Assembly: GCA_964613675.1 (NCBI GenBank)
Contig: CAZTIH010000028.1
Coordinates: 1-25,835 of the forward strand
Reading direction: 5' to 3'
DNA: 25,835 bases
Source of the DNA: DAIUCA01 sp964613675
Lineage (GTDB): Bacteria; Pseudomonadota; Gammaproteobacteria; Competibacterales; Competibacteraceae
Shown here: piece by piece, positions 23,801 through 25,835 of the stretch
Layout of the letters: the number at the start of each line of letters is the position of its first letter
How positions within the stretch are numbered: the stretch's first letter is position 1
Notes under the pieces: generated by a model
Databases searched by the model: none
Told to the model about the DNA's origin: nothing
The model's input: only the letters and a program-made list of their open reading frames with translations
Position numbers and translations under genes: made by a program

Positions 23801-23889
23801 CGGCTCCCCTCTTGTTGCTGACGGCATAAAGCGCCCGAGTTTACGGTCATTTTGTCGTTTTAACTCCTCACATAATTGCGCATTCAAAA

Positions 23890-23911
23890 AACTAGACTTG
23901 CAAGTCTAGTT
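23890..23911. promoter_or_regulatory. Perfect 22-bp palindrome, likely TetR operator
   Basis: Half-sites AACTAGACTTG and CAAGTCTAGTT are exact inverted complements with no spacer. The palindrome lies between the divergent tetR and efflux genes, 52 bases before the fusion-protein ATG and 90 bases before the tetR ATG. A TATACT (23911-23916), a good -10 box for the efflux direction, abuts its right edge, so bound repressor would cover the -35 region. Confidence 0.85.
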
Positions 23912-23962
23912 ATACTATTTAATGGCATTACTAAACCCAAGAGTCTGTTAAAGGTAATGTTC

Positions 23963-25108
23963 ATGTATTGGCTAAAAGGCTTGTCAATCAAGGTTTTACT
24001 CCCCTATTCCCCGCGATTCACTGTTGCAGTTCTCGTACTGTTGGGAGGGTGTATCGCGCAAAGTGATGAACGACTGCTTCCCTTTGAAGACCTCCCCGAA
24101 GTCGTCGCACTCCCTTTACAACTTGAAGATCACTACCTCGTCACCCGTCGGTTAACGGGCTTAGTGACCCCACGCCAACGCACCGAATTAGGCTTTGAAT
24201 TAAGCGGAAAACTCCAAAACCTCGCCGTCAAGGTGGGGGATACGGTCCGCATTGGACAGCCCCTCGCTACCCTCAACACGGAATTGTTGCAACACCGTCG
24301 CGATGGCTTACACGCCCAGGCCAAATCAGTGCAAGCACGCCTTGAATTAGTGCAACTCACCCAACGTCGGCGACAAAATCTCGCAGGTCAGGGCTTCAGT
24401 TCTGCTCAAGAGTTAGACGACCTCCGCCTGCAATTCCAAGATTTAACCGCTCAACTCGACCAGCTCGCCGCCGAATTGGCCGCTAATCAAGCAGAAATCA
24501 ACAAATCCCAGCTCCACGCCCCCTTCGCCGGCGTCATTACCCAACGTTATCGCGATACTGGTGCCGTCGTCGAAGCGGGAAGCCCCATTTTTCGGTTACT
24601 GGAAACCGATCATTGGGAAGCCGAAATTGGATTACCGCCCCGTTTGCACGCAAAAGTATCGCTAGAGCGCGAAGTTGCACTGTTTTGGCGCAATCAACCC
24701 CTCGTCGGACGACCCATCGCCTTTCGCCGTGAACTCGATCCGCACACCCGCACTGCCACCCTCCGCGTTGCGCTGCCAAACCTACCCTTCATCGACGGGG
24801 AACTCATCGAGTTAACCCTCGAAGAACGCATCGAAACCCCCGGTTTTTGGCTCCCATTAACTGCACTAACAGAAGGTGTTCGCGGACGGTGGCGCGTATT
24901 TGTCCTCGAATCAGCAGCGATTCCCGATAACACGGCTCGTCTCAGTCCCCGCGATGTGACCCTCGTTTACAACACCCAAAATCAAGTGTTTGTTACCGGT
25001 GCATTGCAGGCCCATGAGTCGATTTTACGGGGCGGACTGCACAAATTTAGTGCGCATCAGCAAGTTCGTTTCACAGCCAATGCCTCATCTCTGGCTTTAG
25101 GAAACTAA
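23963..25108 (+). CDS. RND efflux periplasmic adaptor (membrane-fusion lipoprotein)
   Basis: A 381-residue HlyD/AcrA-family adaptor that would link an RND pump to an outer-membrane channel. The N-terminal signal ends in a lipobox VLLGGC (Cys about 30), so it is predicted to be lipid-anchored. Then come the barrel-sandwich half GKLQNLAVKVGDTVRIGQPLATL, a helical hairpin (about 100-180, Gln/Leu-rich), and the second half LHAPFAGVITQRYRDTGAVVEAGSPIFRL. Later beta-barrel strands follow. The ATG at 23963 lies 8 bases after AAAGG; the ATG at 23957 is too close, and the frame to 23876 crosses the operator. The RND pump gene starts one base after its stop. Confidence 0.9.
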   Translation: MYWLKGLSIKVLLPYSPRFTVAVLVLLGGCIAQSDERLLPFEDLPEVVALPLQLEDHYLVTRRLTGLVTPRQRTELGFELSGKLQNLAVKVGDTVRIGQPLATLNTELLQHRRDGLHAQAKSVQARLELVQLTQRRRQNLAGQGFSSAQELDDLRLQFQDLTAQLDQLAAELAANQAEINKSQLHAPFAGVITQRYRDTGAVVEAGSPIFRLLETDHWEAEIGLPPRLHAKVSLEREVALFWRNQPLVGRPIAFRRELDPHTRTATLRVALPNLPFIDGELIELTLEERIETPGFWLPLTALTEGVRGRWRVFVLESAAIPDNTARLSPRDVTLVYNTQNQVFVTGALQAHESILRGGLHKFSAHQQVRFTANASSLALGN

Positions 25109-25109
25109 A

Positions 25110-25835
25110 ATGTCTTTTTTAACGCTTTTTTTGCATAACGGACGCCTATTAGCCGTCACAATGGCGTTGATTGTGGTGGGGGCACTGGCTGCGCTCCAAG
25201 GACTGCCCCGCGCTGAGGATCCGCGCATCTCCAATCGCACCGCCGTCATTTTGGCCCCCCTGCCGGGCGCGACCGCCGAACGGATTGAAGCCTTAATCGC
25301 CGAGCCTCTCGAACAGGCCCTCCGACGACTCCCCGAACTCGATACCCTCGAAACGACGATCAGTCCCAATCTGGCCGTACTCACCCTCACGCTTAAGGAC
25401 ACGGTGTACGAAACCGCGTCGGTGTGGACCAAGGCCCGCGACTATCTCGATGAGGCCCGTGTCAATCTCCCGCCCGACGCCCCCACGCCCACTTTCGACG
25501 ACACCCAGGGGTACGCCTACACGCGCATCTGGGCCTTAACTTGGAATGGCCCCGGCCCCCTCGATGACAACGCTTTATTTCGTTATGCGAAAGAAATTCA
25601 AAGTCAATTGCGCGATGTGAGTGGTACGGATGTGGTCAAGGCTTACGGAATGCCCGAGGAAGAAATCCGCGTGACTGTAAATTCGACGGACGCCGCAGCG
25701 TTGGGCGTGACATTAGAAGCAATCGCGGCAGCACTGCGTCAGGCGGACACAAAAACGGCGGCTGGACAGGTACGGGGTGCGGGTCAAAATTGGTCACTAC
25801 GGGTTACGGGGGAACTGGATGCGGTCACGCGAGTA
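25110..25835 (+). CDS. RND efflux transporter, inner-membrane pump (partial, 5' part only)
   Basis: The 242 visible residues are the N-terminus of an AcrB-type HAE-RND pump. A first membrane helix (about 13-29) is followed by ALQGLPRAEDPRISNRTAVILAPLPGA-like sequence containing the family landmark PGATAERIEALIAEPLE. Periplasmic porter-domain sequence follows (ARVNLPPDAPTPTFDD, YAKEIQSQLRDVSGTDVVKAYG). It begins one base after the adaptor stop, with AGGAAA upstream, so the two are co-expressed. The substrate cannot be predicted; the PRAEDP segment resembles the multidrug MexF/VexF-like rather than the metal-exporting group. Confidence 0.9.
   Translation, partial: MSFLTLFLHNGRLLAVTMALIVVGALAALQGLPRAEDPRISNRTAVILAPLPGATAERIEALIAEPLEQALRRLPELDTLETTISPNLAVLTLTLKDTVYETASVWTKARDYLDEARVNLPPDAPTPTFDDTQGYAYTRIWALTWNGPGPLDDNALFRYAKEIQSQLRDVSGTDVVKAYGMPEEEIRVTVNSTDAAALGVTLEAIAAALRQADTKTAAGQVRGAGQNWSLRVTGELDAVTRV

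Noticed and set aside
23876..23962. Upstream start for the RND adaptor.
   Set aside because: It would place coding sequence across the palindromic operator and -10 box. The later ATG has a ribosome binding site and a proper lipoprotein signal.

Overview
The window reads as a piece of a gammaproteobacterial chromosome at moderate GC. The evidence is the fatty-acid cluster in the order yceD-rpmF-plsX-fabH-fabG-acpP-fabF-mltG, an rsmJ gene (a family typical of Gammaproteobacteria), an E. coli-type PurB, a DUF7931 protein and a polyhydroxyalkanoate phasin. A PHA-storing, possibly sulfur-oxidising lineage would fit, but that is inference and no marker here fixes the genus.

Region 1 (1-5984, minus strand) is the phospholipid/fatty-acid operon, read from a near-consensus sigma70 promoter at 5979-6007. 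It runs yceD (DUF177), rpmF, plsX, fabH, fabG, acpP, fabF and a partial mltG. fabD and pabC, which sit in this cluster in E. coli, are absent. An intrinsic terminator lies between acpP and fabF. glmU (6100-7446) diverges from the operon.

Region 2 (7447-14405) holds a small DUF2892 membrane protein converging on a copper-type P1B ATPase (copA). A solitary hairpin resembling an IS200/IS605 (TnpB) right end lies between them. Next come the housecleaning pair mazG-nudF (4-base overlap), then on the minus strand a DUF7931 protein overlapping a class I methyltransferase, and purB.

Region 3 (14476-19023, plus strand) carries recQ, dgt, a phasin with TGC-rich repeats upstream and a strong terminator downstream, and rsmJ.

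Region 4 (19062-22634, minus strand) is a compact five-gene operon: a nicotinamidase-like hydrolase, a MIDAS-type vWA protein, a PP2C phosphatase, an unrecognised Trp-rich 150-residue protein, and an NrtR-like regulator whose Nudix box has lost its catalytic glutamates. It couples NAD salvage genes to phosphatase/vWA signalling genes and is the best candidate here for a little-described system.

Region 5 (22809-25835) is a drug-efflux-type locus. A TetR regulator and a DUF2798 membrane protein (4-base overlap) diverge from an RND membrane-fusion lipoprotein and a partial RND pump. A perfect 22-bp palindrome, the likely TetR operator, lies in the divergent gap. No rRNA, tRNA or CRISPR array was seen, and no gene-free stretch exceeds about 180 bases.
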